From: Bradyrhizobium macuxiense
Lineage (GTDB): Bacteria > Pseudomonadota > Alphaproteobacteria > Rhizobiales > Xanthobacteraceae
Direction: 5' to 3'
Length of the DNA stretch: 64,000 bases
Assembly (NCBI RefSeq): GCF_007993935.1
Contig: NZ_VITY01000001.1
Coordinates: forward strand, 434,001-498,000
Shown here: positions 34,683-43,992 of the stretch, piece by piece
Position numbering within the stretch: the first letter of the stretch is position 1
Layout: each line of letters opens with the position of its first letter
Notes under the pieces: generated by a model
The model's input: the letters and a program-made list of their open reading frames with translations, nothing else
The model's database searches: none
What the model was told of the DNA's origin: nothing
Translations under genes and position numbers: made by a program

Positions 34683-35240
34683 TTAGCGGCTAAATCCGCC
34701 GCTCGGTAGCGGCGCGGGGAACGCGCCGCCGGATTGTTGCGTGGTCTGGGTCTGCTGCTGGGCCGGTGCCGCAGGCTGCGCCTGCTGGTCGTCGGCCGGC
34801 GGCGCCGTGGTGCGGCGGCGGACGATCTTCTTCGGCTTCGGCTCAGGCGGCACCGCGGCGGGCGCGCCCTCCTCGGTTGCGGCGTCGGGGGCGGCCGCCT
34901 GGTCCGCGGCCGGCGCGGTGCGCTTGCTGTGCTTCTTGGCGCCCTTCGGCGGCTCGGGCGGCGGAGCCGGCTGGGCGGCAGCTGCCGCCGCGGCGTTCTG
35001 CTGGTCGAGCTGCTCCTGCTGCGAGCCCTTGTACAATTCCTTCGGCACGCCCTGCTCAAGGCCGGGCACGCCTTCAGGGAAGACCGGCTTGCGGTCGCCC
35101 TGCAGTTTCTTCTTGGTGTCGAGGAAGTCGAGCAAATCGCTGGGGTCGAAATTGGCCATGCCGCCACCGCCGCAGCCGGCCAGCGCGCTGCAAAGCGCGG
35201 TCAGAACTGCGGCTGCGATCAGGCGTTGCGAGCGGCGCAT
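34683..35240 (-). CDS. Lipoprotein with Pro/Ala-rich C-terminus
   Basis: A 185-aa predicted lipoprotein. The lipobox is LAGC (ALAGCGGGG near residue 22). A short globular part around residues 30-80 contains DPSDLLDFLDTKKKLQGD and PVFPEGVPGLEQGVP, and the rest is Ala/Pro/Gln-rich. It lies between the YfgM-like TPR gene and der, the place usually held by the outer-membrane assembly lipoprotein BamB; no BamB propeller is present. The start is set by MRRSQRLIAAAVLT, a proper signal; longer frames are not credible. Confidence 0.75.
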   Translation of the reverse strand: MRRSQRLIAAAVLTALCSALAGCGGGGMANFDPSDLLDFLDTKKKLQGDRKPVFPEGVPGLEQGVPKELYKGSQQEQLDQQNAAAAAAAQPAPPPEPPKGAKKHSKRTAPAADQAAAPDAATEEGAPAAVPPEPKPKKIVRRRTTAPPADDQQAQPAAPAQQQTQTTQQSGGAFPAPLPSGGFSR

Positions 35241-35289
35241 GGTCGATCTCTCACTCAAACTCGGGTTTCGCGCCAATTCAGCCCTCAAG

Positions 35290-35946
35290 TCAGCTTTTGG
35301 CGACCGGCGGCAACAGTGCCTGCAGCGCTTCGGCGCGCGAGCGCATGCTCGGCGGCGTCTCGCCGTCATTGGCAATCTGGTCGAGCCACTTGCGCGCGGC
35401 GGTGGCATCGTTGGCGTGCCACGCCGACAGCGCCAGCAACTCGCGCGCGGAATGGCGGAACGTCGAATCCTTCGACGTCGCCATCGCCTCGAGCCGTTGC
35501 TGCATGTTCGGATAGGTCGTGGTGTCCATCACGATCTGCGCGGCACGAATCCGTGCCAGGTCCTGGTCGGGACCATTGACGCTGCGGTCGGCTGCGATCT
35601 CGTCATAGAGCTTCGCGGCGGCGGGCTGATCGCGGGTCGCGACCTCGGCGGCCATGCGCAGCCGCGCCAGATTGCGGTACCCGGACGGCGCCTTGGTGAT
35701 CAGATCGGCAAAGGCGGCCTCAGCCTCGGCGTGCTTGCTTTGGTCCGACAGCTCGACGGCGCGGTCGAACGCCGCACCGGCCTCGGCGGCCTTCTTGGCC
35801 TCGAGATATTGGTAGCCGCGCCAGCCACCGACGCCGGCGACCACCAGGACCGCTAGCGCGATGATAAAGATCGAGTACTTGTCCCACAGCTTCTTGAGCT
35901 GATCGCGACGGACTTCCTCGTCTACTTCGTCAAATAATTCAGACAC
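35290..35946 (-). CDS. YfgM-like tetratricopeptide membrane protein
   Basis: A 218-aa protein with one N-terminal transmembrane helix (near residues 25-45, IFIIALAVLVVAGVGGW) and a periplasmic TPR-like domain. The pattern matches YfgM, an ancillary SecYEG partner in enterobacteria that helps transfer periplasmic chaperones. It is followed by the lipoprotein and der, the alphaproteobacterial order. An acidic cytoplasmic N-terminus (SELFDEVDEEVRRDQLKKLW) is typical. Confidence 0.85.
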   Translation of the reverse strand: MSELFDEVDEEVRRDQLKKLWDKYSIFIIALAVLVVAGVGGWRGYQYLEAKKAAEAGAAFDRAVELSDQSKHAEAEAAFADLITKAPSGYRNLARLRMAAEVATRDQPAAAKLYDEIAADRSVNGPDQDLARIRAAQIVMDTTTYPNMQQRLEAMATSKDSTFRHSARELLALSAWHANDATAARKWLDQIANDGETPPSMRSRAEALQALLPPVAKS

Positions 35947-36103
35947 TTAAAGCTATCCCATCCCCTCGGGACCGCGAATCTCGGTGGAGCCTGGCCCCTA
36001 CCCGATCCCCACATCGCGGCGGCGTTACCCTAACGGTGTGGCGGAGGCAAGGCAAAGCGAGGCGGATCAAAGCGTTAACCGGGGAAGTTTGTCCTTCCCC
36101 GCC

Positions 36104-37699
36104 TCAGGCCCCGGCCGACAGGCTCTCCCGCAGCTGGCGCTTGATCACCTTGCCATTGGCATTGCGCGGCAGCGGGTCTGATGTCAGCGCCATGGTCTCC
36201 GGCACCTTGTAATCCGACAGCCGCTCGGCGCACCAGGCGCGCAGGCTCTCCGCATTGACGTCATTACGGGTCACGATCACGGCGTGCACGCGCTCGCCGA
36301 GCACCGGGCACGGCTTTGCGATGATCGCGCTCTCGACCACGGCCGGGTGGCCCGCCAGCACGGACTCGACCTCGGCGGAATAGATCTTCAGCCCGCCGCG
36401 GTTGATCATGTCCTTCTGGCGATCGAACACGCGAACGAAATTGTCGGCGTCGATCGAACCGAGATCGCCGGAGTGCCAGAACCCGGCGGTGAAGCTCTCC
36501 GCGGTCGCCCTTGGATTGTTCCAGTAGCCCTTGATGACGGAGGCGCTGCGGATCCAGAGTTCGCCGATCTCGCCGCGCGGCACCTCGCGGCCATCGGCGC
36601 CCATCACGACGATCTCGGCGCCGGGACACGGCAGGCCGACGCTGTCGATATGGGAGGCCGTGAGTTCGCCCGGCATCAGGGTCGAGGGCGAGGTGGTTTC
36701 GGTCGCGCCGTAGCAATTGGCGAGCTTCAGTCCGGGGATCTTGGCGTCGAGCTTTTCGATGGTCGCAACCGGCATCGGCGCGCCGCCGAAACCGCCGATG
36801 CGCCAGCTCGACAGATCGTAGCTGTCGAAATCCGGCTGCATCAGGCAGAGATTGTACATCGCCGGCACCATCACCGTGTAGCTGACGCGCTCGCGCGCGG
36901 CGACCTTCAGATATTCCGACGCCTTGAACTCCGGCATGATGATCAGCGCGCCGGCGCAGCGGGCCATGGTGGTGACGTTGGCGACCGCGCCGGTGACGTG
37001 CGCGAGCGGCACCGCGGCGATCGAGCGATCGGCTTTCGTCAGCTTGAGGCAGGATGCGAACACCATCGAGGAGTGGATGATGTTGCAATGGGCGAGCATC
37101 GCGCCCTTCGGCCGGCCCGTGGTGCCTGAGGTGTAGAGGATCATCGCGGTGTCCTCTTCCCTCACCTCCGCCGGCGCCTGGGCCGGCGCATTGTCGCGCA
37201 ATGCGGCGAATTGGGACGCGCTGTCGTCGCTGACGGAGATGCGATGCGCAACGGCTGGAATATCGGCGGCGTCGGGGATGCGGTCGGCAAGCGTTGACTC
37301 GTGGACCAGGCACTTGGCGCCGCAATCGTTCAGCACATAGGCGATCTCGGGCTTCTGCTGGCGCGTCGAAAGCAGCACGGTGACGAGTCCCGCATGCGCA
37401 GCGGCGAACATCGTCAGCACGAATTCGGTGCGGTTGCCGAGCAGGATCGCAACGCGGTCGCCGGGCGCAAGGCCGAGTTTTGAAAAGCCCGCCGCGACCT
37501 TCGCCGATTGCTCCGCGACCTCGCGCCAGGACAGGCGCGTCGCGCCGCAGACCAGCGCCTCGCCGTCGCCGTTCTCTGCGACGGCGTCCGCGATCATCGC
37601 CCACAGGCTGGCCGGCCGCTCGGCGAATGCCGGCACGACGCGGTCGCCGAAGCGCGGCTCGAGCCGCATGAGCGGCAGTGCGTGTTGCGACCAGTCCAT
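36104..37699 (-). CDS. Acyl-CoA synthetase (AMP-forming)
   Basis: A 531-aa AMP-dependent synthetase that activates a carboxylic acid to its CoA ester. The ATP motif is ILYTSGTTGRPKGAML (A3), followed by YGATETTS (A5), HSGDLGSID (A7) and the C-terminal catalytic Lys in PRNANGKVIKRQL. The substrate, likely a fatty or aromatic acid, is not clear. It follows panB by 10 bp and is probably in its operon. Confidence 0.92.
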   Translation of the reverse strand: MDWSQHALPLMRLEPRFGDRVVPAFAERPASLWAMIADAVAENGDGEALVCGATRLSWREVAEQSAKVAAGFSKLGLAPGDRVAILLGNRTEFVLTMFAAAHAGLVTVLLSTRQQKPEIAYVLNDCGAKCLVHESTLADRIPDAADIPAVAHRISVSDDSASQFAALRDNAPAQAPAEVREEDTAMILYTSGTTGRPKGAMLAHCNIIHSSMVFASCLKLTKADRSIAAVPLAHVTGAVANVTTMARCAGALIIMPEFKASEYLKVAARERVSYTVMVPAMYNLCLMQPDFDSYDLSSWRIGGFGGAPMPVATIEKLDAKIPGLKLANCYGATETTSPSTLMPGELTASHIDSVGLPCPGAEIVVMGADGREVPRGEIGELWIRSASVIKGYWNNPRATAESFTAGFWHSGDLGSIDADNFVRVFDRQKDMINRGGLKIYSAEVESVLAGHPAVVESAIIAKPCPVLGERVHAVIVTRNDVNAESLRAWCAERLSDYKVPETMALTSDPLPRNANGKVIKRQLRESLSAGA

Positions 37700-37709
37700 G
37701 CGTGCCTCG

Positions 37710-38531
37710 TCAGCTCTTCTTCATCCCGTAGACGTGCTCAGGCCCCGGGAAGGCGCGGCTCTTCACATCGCGGGCATAACCCGCGACCGCCTCCTCGATC
37801 GCCGGGCCGAGATTGCCGTAGCGGCGGACGAATTTCGGCGCGCGCGGCGACAGGCCGAGCATGTCCTCCAGCACCAGCACCTGGCCGTCGCAGGCAGCAC
37901 TTGCGCCGATGCCGATCGTCGGCACGGCGATCGACTGCGTGATCTTGCGCGCCAGCGGTTCGGCGACCGCCTCGACCACAATCGAGAAAGCGCCCGCTTC
38001 CGCGATCGCCTTCGCGTCGTTCTCGATCGGCGCCCAGTTCTCCTCCTCGCGGCCCTGCGCGCGGAACGAACCGAGCGTGTTGATCGATTGCGGCGTCAGG
38101 CCGATATGGCCCATCACCGGAATGCCGCGCTCCGACAGGAACGCCACCGTCTCCGCCATCCGCGCGCCGCCCTCGAGCTTGACCGCGCCGCACAGCGTTT
38201 CCTTCATGATCCGCACCGCGGACTGGAACGCCTGCTCCTTCGAGCCTTCATAGGAACCGAACGGCATGTCGACCACGACGAGCGCGGCCTGCGAGCCGCG
38301 CATGACAGCGCGGCCCTGCAGGATCATCATGTCGAGCGTGACCGGCACGGTGGTCTCGAAACCGTGCATCACGTTGCCGAGGGAATCGCCGACCAGGATG
38401 GCGTCGCAGTGCCGGTCGACCAGCGCGGCGGTGTGCGCGTGATACGAGGTCAGCATCACGATCGGCTCGCCGTTCTTGCGGGCGCGCAGATCGGGCGCGG
38501 TCTTGCGCTTGATGGCGGATTGAACAGACAT
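37710..38531 (-). CDS. panB: Ketopantoate hydroxymethyltransferase PanB
   Basis: PanB uses methylene-tetrahydrofolate to make ketopantoate for pantothenate and CoA synthesis. The 273-aa protein has the metal and substrate regions [30 protein letters not shown] and [11 protein letters not shown], and ends with the expected [15 protein letters not shown]. The final portion and length match the family. It lies two bases after the NnrU-like gene and ten bases before the acyl-CoA synthetase, so the three probably share a transcript and link to CoA supply. Confidence 0.95.
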   Translation of the reverse strand: MSVQSAIKRKTAPDLRARKNGEPIVMLTSYHAHTAALVDRHCDAILVGDSLGNVMHGFETTVPVTLDMMILQGRAVMRGSQAALVVVDMPFGSYEGSKEQAFQSAVRIMKETLCGAVKLEGGARMAETVAFLSERGIPVMGHIGLTPQSINTLGSFRAQGREEENWAPIENDAKAIAEAGAFSIVVEAVAEPLARKITQSIAVPTIGIGASAACDGQVLVLEDMLGLSPRAPKFVRRYGNLGPAIEEAVAGYARDVKSRAFPGPEHVYGMKKS

Positions 38532-38533
38532 AG

Positions 38534-39118
38534 TCAGGCTCCCATGACAGGCACGCCGATCACGACCGGGTGGAACGCAAACGCAAGCGCCAGATAGACG
38601 ACGACACCGACCGCGATCGCGATCAGGTCGTTGGTCGGGCCGCCCACCGGGATCGGCGGCGCACCGGCATCGCTGCGGCGCTTCAGCGAAATGCGGTCAT
38701 AGACCGCCCAAGCCAGGAACGAGCCGAACAGGATGATCGAGCCGAGGTCGCCATTGGCGAGCAGATGCGCGAACGCCCACAGCTTCACGCCCGCCAGCAT
38801 CGGATGCTTCAGCGTGGTGTAGATGCGGCCGCGGATATAGGAGGCGACGACGAGGATGACGGCGGGCAGCATCAAGGCCACCGTGATGTGCTTGAAGGCG
38901 GTCGGCGGCGTCCAGATGTCGATCCAGCCGGTCGCGCGGTAGTGGCCGAAGCCCCAGATGATCAGCGCAAGGCCCGCGAACGAGACCAGCGAATAGACGC
39001 CCTTGTAGACCCCCTCGCCCATCGCCTTGACCAGGCCGGCGCGCAGATCGCGCAGGCTGGTCAGCACATGGATGCCGAGGAACAGCACGAGACCCAGGAT
39101 CATGACGAGCAGTCCCAC
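38534..39118 (-). CDS. NnrU-family membrane protein
   Basis: A 194-aa membrane protein with about five hydrophobic segments. The N-terminal [20 protein letters not shown] and the middle [20 protein letters not shown] (a His-Pro pair) followed by [12 protein letters not shown] are family hallmarks of NnrU, named for genes near nitric-oxide reductase but of uncertain function. GTG 39118 is selected because AGGGGAGG lies 6 nt upstream; ATG 39154 would place this site inside the gene. It is the first gene of the panB transcript. Confidence 0.82.
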   Translation of the reverse strand: MGLLVMILGLVLFLGIHVLTSLRDLRAGLVKAMGEGVYKGVYSLVSFAGLALIIWGFGHYRATGWIDIWTPPTAFKHITVALMLPAVILVVASYIRGRIYTTLKHPMLAGVKLWAFAHLLANGDLGSIILFGSFLAWAVYDRISLKRRSDAGAPPIPVGGPTNDLIAIAVGVVVYLALAFAFHPVVIGVPVMGA

Positions 39119-39195
39119 GATGTTCCTCCCCTGATTGATGCCTTCGCGTAACATCTTCGCCGGGCGGGACGCAATCCATCACGCCCGGTGACGGA

Positions 39196-39807
39196 TCATG
39201 GATTGCCGGCCGGCTTGGCCAATTCGCGGTTGTCGACATAGCGGATCATGATCGGGCGGCCGGCGAGCGCGCCGCCCAGCCCGCCGGTGAATTTCAGCGG
39301 CAGGCAGGCATCGAGCGAGGCATTGATCGCGTTGAGGTAGGTGGTGCGGGTGTCCGCCGGGATGCCCCGCGTCGAAAACGTCAGGCGCGGCGCGCCGATC
39401 ATCTCGCCTGATCGTTTGAAGCTGAAGCGTACCGACATCTGCATGCCCTCCCGCGCGTCATCGGGCGGCGGCGGCGCCCAGCAGGCGCGCAGCGCGGCGA
39501 ACAAATCGCCGATGGTATCGAGATCATGATCGGGCTTGCGGTACTTCTCGGCCTGCCCCTCGGGCGGCACGGTCAGGATCGTGAGCTGGAGATTTTCACC
39601 GTACGGATAATCGATCTCGGGCAGGCACGGCCCGTGATTGAGCACGCTGCAGTAGGACGGGATGCAGGGCCCGTTGTCGAGCACGCTGCAGGGCGTGTGT
39701 GCGAACGGCACCGGGTTCGTCTGGTGCCGCTGCCGCGCGCCAGCCGTGCCCGCGAAGGCAAAGGCCAGCACAGCAAAAGCGAGGCAGATGGCAACGCGTC
39801 GGAACAT
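39196..39807 (-). CDS. Exported hypothetical protein
   Basis: A 203-aa protein with a signal peptide (residues 1-25, ending GTAGARQRH) and several Cys near the N-terminus of the mature part (CSVLDNGPC and CSVLNHGPCLPEID, a short tandem duplication). The C-terminal region (VRFSFKRSGEMIGAPRLTFS then NASLDACLPLKFT) is reminiscent of the TonB/TolA C-terminal fold, which could point to an envelope role, but this is weak. ATG 39807 is chosen for the signal peptide. Confidence 0.65.
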   Translation of the reverse strand: MFRRVAICLAFAVLAFAFAGTAGARQRHQTNPVPFAHTPCSVLDNGPCIPSYCSVLNHGPCLPEIDYPYGENLQLTILTVPPEGQAEKYRKPDHDLDTIGDLFAALRACWAPPPPDDAREGMQMSVRFSFKRSGEMIGAPRLTFSTRGIPADTRTTYLNAINASLDACLPLKFTGGLGGALAGRPIMIRYVDNRELAKPAGNP

Positions 39808-39917
39808 GCGGTTGGACCCGGGATGCGCTCCGGGGAAAATGATACCGCGGCCGGAGCGGAGCAAGCCGGGCTGCGTTCAATTCCTTGCGCGGACGAACGG
39901 CGGCCCTCCCAACCTTC

Positions 39918-40024
39918 GCCGTCATCGCCAGGCTCGATCGGGCGATCCAGTATTCCAGAGACACCGGTAATTGAACGGATGAGCCGCGGCGTAGTGGGTC
40001 CCCCGGTCGAGCCGGGGGACGACA
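39918..40024. repeat. Repeat cluster: GATCCAGTATTCCAG and GGGTCCCCCGG units
   Basis: The gap between the hypothetical gene and prfC contains CGCCAGGCTCGATCGGGCG with GATCCAGTATTCCAGAGACA, then a reverse palindrome GTCCCCCGGTCGAGCCGGGG. These match the clusters at 18055 and 24610 in layout. It overlaps the prfC 3' region's flank only. Confidence 0.65.
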
Positions 40025-40038
40025 CGGAGCAAGCGGAC

Positions 40039-41658
40039 TTACGCCTTCTTCTTCACGTCCTTGACGTTGGAGAAGGTGATGCCCTCGGCGCGCTCGCGGG
40101 TGTAGCCGAGATAGAACTCGTTCTTGGCCATGAACACGGGATCGCCGTCGACGTCGTCGGCGATGCCGGAATTGTTGGCGGAGATGAAAGCGTCGAGCGC
40201 CTTGCGGTCGTCGGATGAGATCCAGCGCGCCAGCGAGAATTCGGAGACCTCGAACTCGACCGGCAGCGAGTATTCCGCATCGAGCCGCGCCTTCAGCACG
40301 TCGAGCTGCAGCGGGCCGACCACGCCGACCAGCGCCGGCGCTCCGTCGCGCGGACGGAACACCTGCACGACGCCCTCCTCCGACATCTGCTGCAGCGCTT
40401 CCTTCAGCTTCTTCGCCTTCATCGCATCCGTCAGGCGAACGCGGCGGACGATTTCCGGCGCGAAGCTCGGCACGCCGACGAAGGTCAGATCCTCGCCTTC
40501 GGTGAGCGTGTCGCCGATCCTGAGCGTGCCGTGGTTGGGAATGCCGACGACATCGCCGGCAAACGCCTCGTCCGCCACCGAGCGGTCCTGGGCGAAGAAG
40601 AATTGCGGGCTCGACAGGCTCATGTTCTTGCCGGTTCGTACCAGCTTGGCCTTCATGCCGCGGCTGAGCTTGCCCGAGCACAGCCGGGCAAAGGCGATGC
40701 GGTCGCGGTGGTTCGGATCCATGTTGGCCTGGATCTTGAACACGAACGCGCTCATGCGCGGCTCGGCCGCCTCGACCTTGCGCAGATCGGAATCCTGCGC
40801 GCGCGGCGCCGGCGCGAACTTGCCGAGACCTTCCAGCAGATCGCCGACGCCGAAATTGCGCAGCGCGCTGCCGAAATAGACCGGCGTCAGATGGCCCTCG
40901 CGGAACGCTGCGAGCTCGAACGGCTTGCAGGCTTCCGACGCCAGCGCGAGCTCATCCTTGACCTCGGCAACGTCGAGATTGGGGTTGCGCTTGCCGAGAT
41001 CGGCGATGTCGATCTGCTCGGTGGCGCCGGTCTTGGCGCCGCCGCCCTCGAGCAGCCGCACGCCGCCATTGACGACGTCATAGGTGCCGAGGAAATCGCG
41101 GCCGCGGCCGACCGGCCAGGTCATCGGCGTGGTGTCGAGCGCCAGCGTCTTCTCGATCTCATCGAGCAGCTCGAACATGTCGCGGCTCTCGCGGTCCATC
41201 TTGTTGATGAAGGTGATGATCGGAATGTCGCGCAGCCGGCACACCTCGAACAGCTTTCGGGTGCGCGCCTCGATGCCCTTCGCGGCGTCGATCACCATGA
41301 CGGCGGAGTCGACCGCGGTCAGCGTGCGATAGGTATCTTCCGAAAAGTCCTCGTGGCCCGGCGTGTCCAGCAGGTTGAACACGAGCTCGTTGAACTCGAA
41401 GGTCATCACCGAGGTGACGACCGAGATGCCGCGCTCACGCTCGATCTTCATCCAGTCCGACCGCGTGTTGCGCCGCTCGCCCTTGGCCTTGACCTGGCCC
41501 GCGAGGTTGATGGCGCCGCCGAACAGCAGCAGCTTTTCCGTCAGCGTGGTCTTGCCGGCGTCCGGGTGCGAGATGATCGCAAAGGTGCGCCGGCGCGCCA
41601 CTTCCTCGGAAAGCGGCGAGCGGGACGGCGATTCGGCTGAAACTGAGATGTCGGACAT
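40039..41658 (-). CDS. prfC: Peptide chain release factor 3
   Basis: RF3 is the GTPase that recycles RF1/RF2 after translation ends. The 539-aa protein has G1 [13 protein letters not shown], the segment [19 protein letters not shown] typical of RF3 rather than EF-G, G3 [11 protein letters not shown] and G4 INKMDRES. The C-terminus [20 protein letters not shown] fits. The start is [11 protein letters not shown]; no strong ribosome binding site is visible. The riboswitch for gdx lies upstream on the opposite strand. Confidence 0.95.
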   Translation of the reverse strand: MSDISVSAESPSRSPLSEEVARRRTFAIISHPDAGKTTLTEKLLLFGGAINLAGQVKAKGERRNTRSDWMKIERERGISVVTSVMTFEFNELVFNLLDTPGHEDFSEDTYRTLTAVDSAVMVIDAAKGIEARTRKLFEVCRLRDIPIITFINKMDRESRDMFELLDEIEKTLALDTTPMTWPVGRGRDFLGTYDVVNGGVRLLEGGGAKTGATEQIDIADLGKRNPNLDVAEVKDELALASEACKPFELAAFREGHLTPVYFGSALRNFGVGDLLEGLGKFAPAPRAQDSDLRKVEAAEPRMSAFVFKIQANMDPNHRDRIAFARLCSGKLSRGMKAKLVRTGKNMSLSSPQFFFAQDRSVADEAFAGDVVGIPNHGTLRIGDTLTEGEDLTFVGVPSFAPEIVRRVRLTDAMKAKKLKEALQQMSEEGVVQVFRPRDGAPALVGVVGPLQLDVLKARLDAEYSLPVEFEVSEFSLARWISSDDRKALDAFISANNSGIADDVDGDPVFMAKNEFYLGYTRERAEGITFSNVKDVKKKA

Positions 41659-41745
41659 GGCGGGGCATTTGGCAGGGAAAACGGGCGCAATCAAGGGCGT
41701 TTTGTCGCAATGCGGAACGGCCGCACCAGCCCCATATCGGGACGC

Positions 41746-41792
41746 GAGGGACGACCTTCTTCTCACCATACCACCCGCGGGGACGACCCTGC
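41746..41792 (+). ncRNA. Guanidine-II (mini-ykkC) riboswitch
   Basis: Two hairpins with the same ACGA tetraloop lie in tandem. Hairpin 1 is GAGGG-ACGA-CCTTC (41746-41759, 5 pairs including a G-U). Hairpin 2 is GCGGGG-ACGA-CCCTGC (41777-41792, 6 pairs with one G-U). A 17-nt linker separates them. The ribosome binding site GGAGGG (41800-41805) starts just 7 nt after hairpin 2, and the ATG of gdx is at 41812. Tandem GG-ACGR-CC hairpins immediately ahead of an SMR exporter gene are the definition of this riboswitch class, which turns on expression with guanidinium. Confidence 0.88.
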
Positions 41793-41811
41793 CTTATCTG
41801 GAGGGTTCGTG

Positions 41812-42126
41812 ATGGCTTGGGCCATTCTGTTCACCGCTGGCCTGCTCGAGATCGGCTGGGCGATCGGGCTGAAATACACCGAGGGCTTCTCGCGGCTGGT
41901 GCCGTCGGTGCTGACGCTCGCCGCGATGGCCGGCAGCATCATCCTGCTCGGCCTCGCGCTGAAGACGCTGCCGATTGGAACCGCCTACGCGGTCTGGACC
42001 GGGATCGGCGCGGTCGGCACCGCGGCGCTCGGCATCATCCTGCTCGGCGAACCCGCGACCGCGATGCGGCTCGCCAGCATCGGGCTGATCGTGTCCGGCA
42101 TCGTCGGGCTGAAGCTGGTCGGCTAG
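41812..42126 (+). CDS. gdx: Guanidinium exporter Gdx (SugE, SMR family)
   Basis: A 104-aa small multidrug resistance protein with four membrane helices. The essential Glu lies in [15 protein letters not shown] (TM1), and the SugE/Gdx signature is [20 protein letters not shown], which separates guanidinium exporters from EmrE-type pumps. It acts as a dual-topology dimer that exchanges guanidinium for protons. GGAGGG 6 nt upstream sets the start. The guanidine-II riboswitch directly ahead supports guanidinium as the real substrate. It is convergent with pit. Confidence 0.94.
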   Translation: MAWAILFTAGLLEIGWAIGLKYTEGFSRLVPSVLTLAAMAGSIILLGLALKTLPIGTAYAVWTGIGAVGTAALGIILLGEPATAMRLASIGLIVSGIVGLKLVG

Positions 42127-42140
42127 TCACTTCTTTTTTG

Positions 42141-42188
42141 GACGCGTTTTCTTAACGCGAACCGACTTCCACTTCGCTCGAACACGCT
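42141..42188. repeat. Dispersed element, GACGCGTTTTC family, copy 2
   Basis: A 48-bp element (GACGCGTTTTCTTAACGCG to TTCGCTCGAACACGCT) similar to 1452-1499. It lies between the convergent gdx and pit genes and just touches the pit stop codon. Confidence 0.7.
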
Positions 42189-43191
42189 ATTTCAATACCT
42201 GCACGACCCAATAAGTCGCGGCGGCGACCGCGGCCGACGCCGGGATCGTGATCACCCAGGCGTAGACGATCGAGCTCGCCACGTTCCAGCGCACGGCGGA
42301 GAGCCGCCGCGCGGCGCCGACGCCGACAATGGCGCCGGTGATGGTGTGGGTGGTCGATACGGGAACTCCGAGATAGGTCGCCAAGAACAGCGTCACGGCG
42401 CCGCCGGTCTCGGCGCAGAACCCCTGCATCGGCGTCAGCTTGGTGATCCGCAGCCCCATGGTGCGCACGATCCGCCAGCCGCCCATCAAGGTGCCCAGCG
42501 CCATCGCGCTCTGGCAGGCCAGCACGACCCAGAACGGGATCTCGAAAGTGTCGCCGAGATGGCCCTGCGAGTAGAGCAGCACGCCGATGATGCCCATGGT
42601 CTTCTGCGCGTCGTTGCCGCCATGGCCGAGCGAATAGAGCGAGGCCGAGGCGAATTGCAGAATGCGGAAGGCGCGATCGACCGCGAACGGCGTCGAGCGC
42701 ACCGAGAGCCAGGACACGATCGCAACCAGCACCAGCGCCAAGAGGAAGCCGATCAGCGGCGACAGCACGATCGCGAGCAAGGTCTTGGTGAGCCCGCTCC
42801 ACACCGCCGCCGAAATGCCCGCCTTCGCCATGCCGGCGCCGACCAGGCCGCCGATCAGCGCGTGCGAGCTCGATGACGGAATGCCCAGCGCCCAGGTGAT
42901 CACGTTCCAGACGATCGCGCCGACCAGCGCGGCGAAGATCACGGTCGCATCCACCACCGACGGGTCGATGATCCCGGTGCCGATCGTGTTGGCGACGTGC
43001 AGGCCGAACACCGCGAAGGCGACGAAGTTGAAAAAGGCCGCCCAGAACACCGCGTATTGCGGCCGCAGCACGCGGGTCGAGACGATGGTCGCGATCGAAT
43101 TCGCGGCGTCGTGCAGGCCGTTCAGGAAGTCGAACAGCAGCGCGACCGCGATCAGGATGGTGAGAACCGGAAGGCCCAGCGTGGCGTCCAC
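42187..43191 (-). CDS. pit: Low-affinity inorganic phosphate transporter (Pit family)
   Basis: A 334-aa proton- or metal-phosphate symporter with about ten hydrophobic segments. The family signature is FLNGLHDAANSIATIVSTR near the N-terminus, repeated in the second half as SLGHGGNDAQKTMGIIG. A GVPVSTTHTITGAIVGVG stretch follows. It begins 14 bp after the DUF47 gene and is cotranscribed with it, the standard pairing. Confidence 0.94.
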   Translation of the reverse strand: MDATLGLPVLTILIAVALLFDFLNGLHDAANSIATIVSTRVLRPQYAVFWAAFFNFVAFAVFGLHVANTIGTGIIDPSVVDATVIFAALVGAIVWNVITWALGIPSSSSHALIGGLVGAGMAKAGISAAVWSGLTKTLLAIVLSPLIGFLLALVLVAIVSWLSVRSTPFAVDRAFRILQFASASLYSLGHGGNDAQKTMGIIGVLLYSQGHLGDTFEIPFWVVLACQSAMALGTLMGGWRIVRTMGLRITKLTPMQGFCAETGGAVTLFLATYLGVPVSTTHTITGAIVGVGAARRLSAVRWNVASSIVYAWVITIPASAAVAAATYWVVQVLK

Positions 43192-43205
43192 GTATTCGCC
43201 CCGCT

Positions 43206-43850
43206 TTACACTTGCTCGATCACGATCGAGTTGATCTCGTTGGCGACGTCGTCGAAGCGGTCAGCCACCTTCTCGAGGTGATCGTAGATCTCCGCGCCGA
43301 CGATGAAGTCCATGGTGTTGGCGTCGCGATGCTTCAGGAACAGCTCCTTGAGCCCGATATCCTGGAGATCGTCGACCCGGCCCTCGAGCTTGGTCAGCTC
43401 CTCGGTGATCTGGGTCAGCATCGAGACGTTCTGGCCGATCGCCTGCAACAGGGGCAGCGCGCGGCCGACCAGGTTGGCGCATTCAACGATCAGGCCGCCC
43501 ATCTCGCGCATCGGCGGCTCGAATTCGCGCACCTCGAACAGCATCACCGCCTTTGCGGTCGCCTGCATCTGGTCGACCGCATCGTCCATCGACGTGATCA
43601 GGTTCTTGATGTCGCCGCGGTCGAACGGGGTGATGAAGGTGCGGCGAACCGCGGTCAGGACCTCGCGGGTGACGCTATCGGCGTCGTTCTCGAATTGATT
43701 GACGCGCTGGCAGAAGACCGGGGTCTCGTCCCCGCCCCTGAGCATGTCCTGCAGCGCCTTCGCGCACTGCACGGAGGTCTGGGCGTGGCGGGCGAACAGG
43801 TCGAAAAATCGCTCTTCCTTGGGCAGAAAGGCGCGAAACCAGCGCAGCAT
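43206..43850 (-). CDS. DUF47-family PhoU-like protein
   Basis: A 214-aa cytoplasmic all-helical protein related to PhoU. Conserved parts are FFDLFARHAQTSVQCAKALQ and INQFENDADSVTREV-like VNQFENDADS, followed by TPFDRGDIKNLITSMDDAVD, where Glu/Asp clusters could bind metal. DUF47 proteins sit next to pit genes and are thought to control Pit-mediated phosphate uptake; here it is the first gene of the pair. Confidence 0.92.
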   Translation of the reverse strand: MLRWFRAFLPKEERFFDLFARHAQTSVQCAKALQDMLRGGDETPVFCQRVNQFENDADSVTREVLTAVRRTFITPFDRGDIKNLITSMDDAVDQMQATAKAVMLFEVREFEPPMREMGGLIVECANLVGRALPLLQAIGQNVSMLTQITEELTKLEGRVDDLQDIGLKELFLKHRDANTMDFIVGAEIYDHLEKVADRFDDVANEINSIVIEQV

Positions 43851-43922
43851 GTCTCAGTTCCATCATTCCGGGACAGCCCTTTTAGCGACTGTCACAGAAC
43901 TGTCATAGAGCATCTGGCGGGG

Positions 43923-43958
43923 AAAAAACCTGAAACGACCGCCCGAACGGGCGGTCGT
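43923..43958 (-). terminator. Terminator of the LIV operon
   Basis: A perfect 11-bp stem, ACGACCGCCCG / CGGGCGGTCGT, with a 2-nt AA centre (43935-43958) lies 35 bp after the livM stop. On the minus strand it is followed by TTTCAGGTTTTTTCC, so a T-run lies close behind. Confidence 0.72.
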
Positions 43959-43992
43959 CCACCGCTAAGTCGGCTGATAATCGGGCCCTGCC

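Noticed and set aside
34741..35856. Plus-strand frame opposite the lipoprotein and TPR genes
   Set aside because: Repetitive Gly/Ala composition mirrors the Pro/Ala-rich lipoprotein and no start signal is present.
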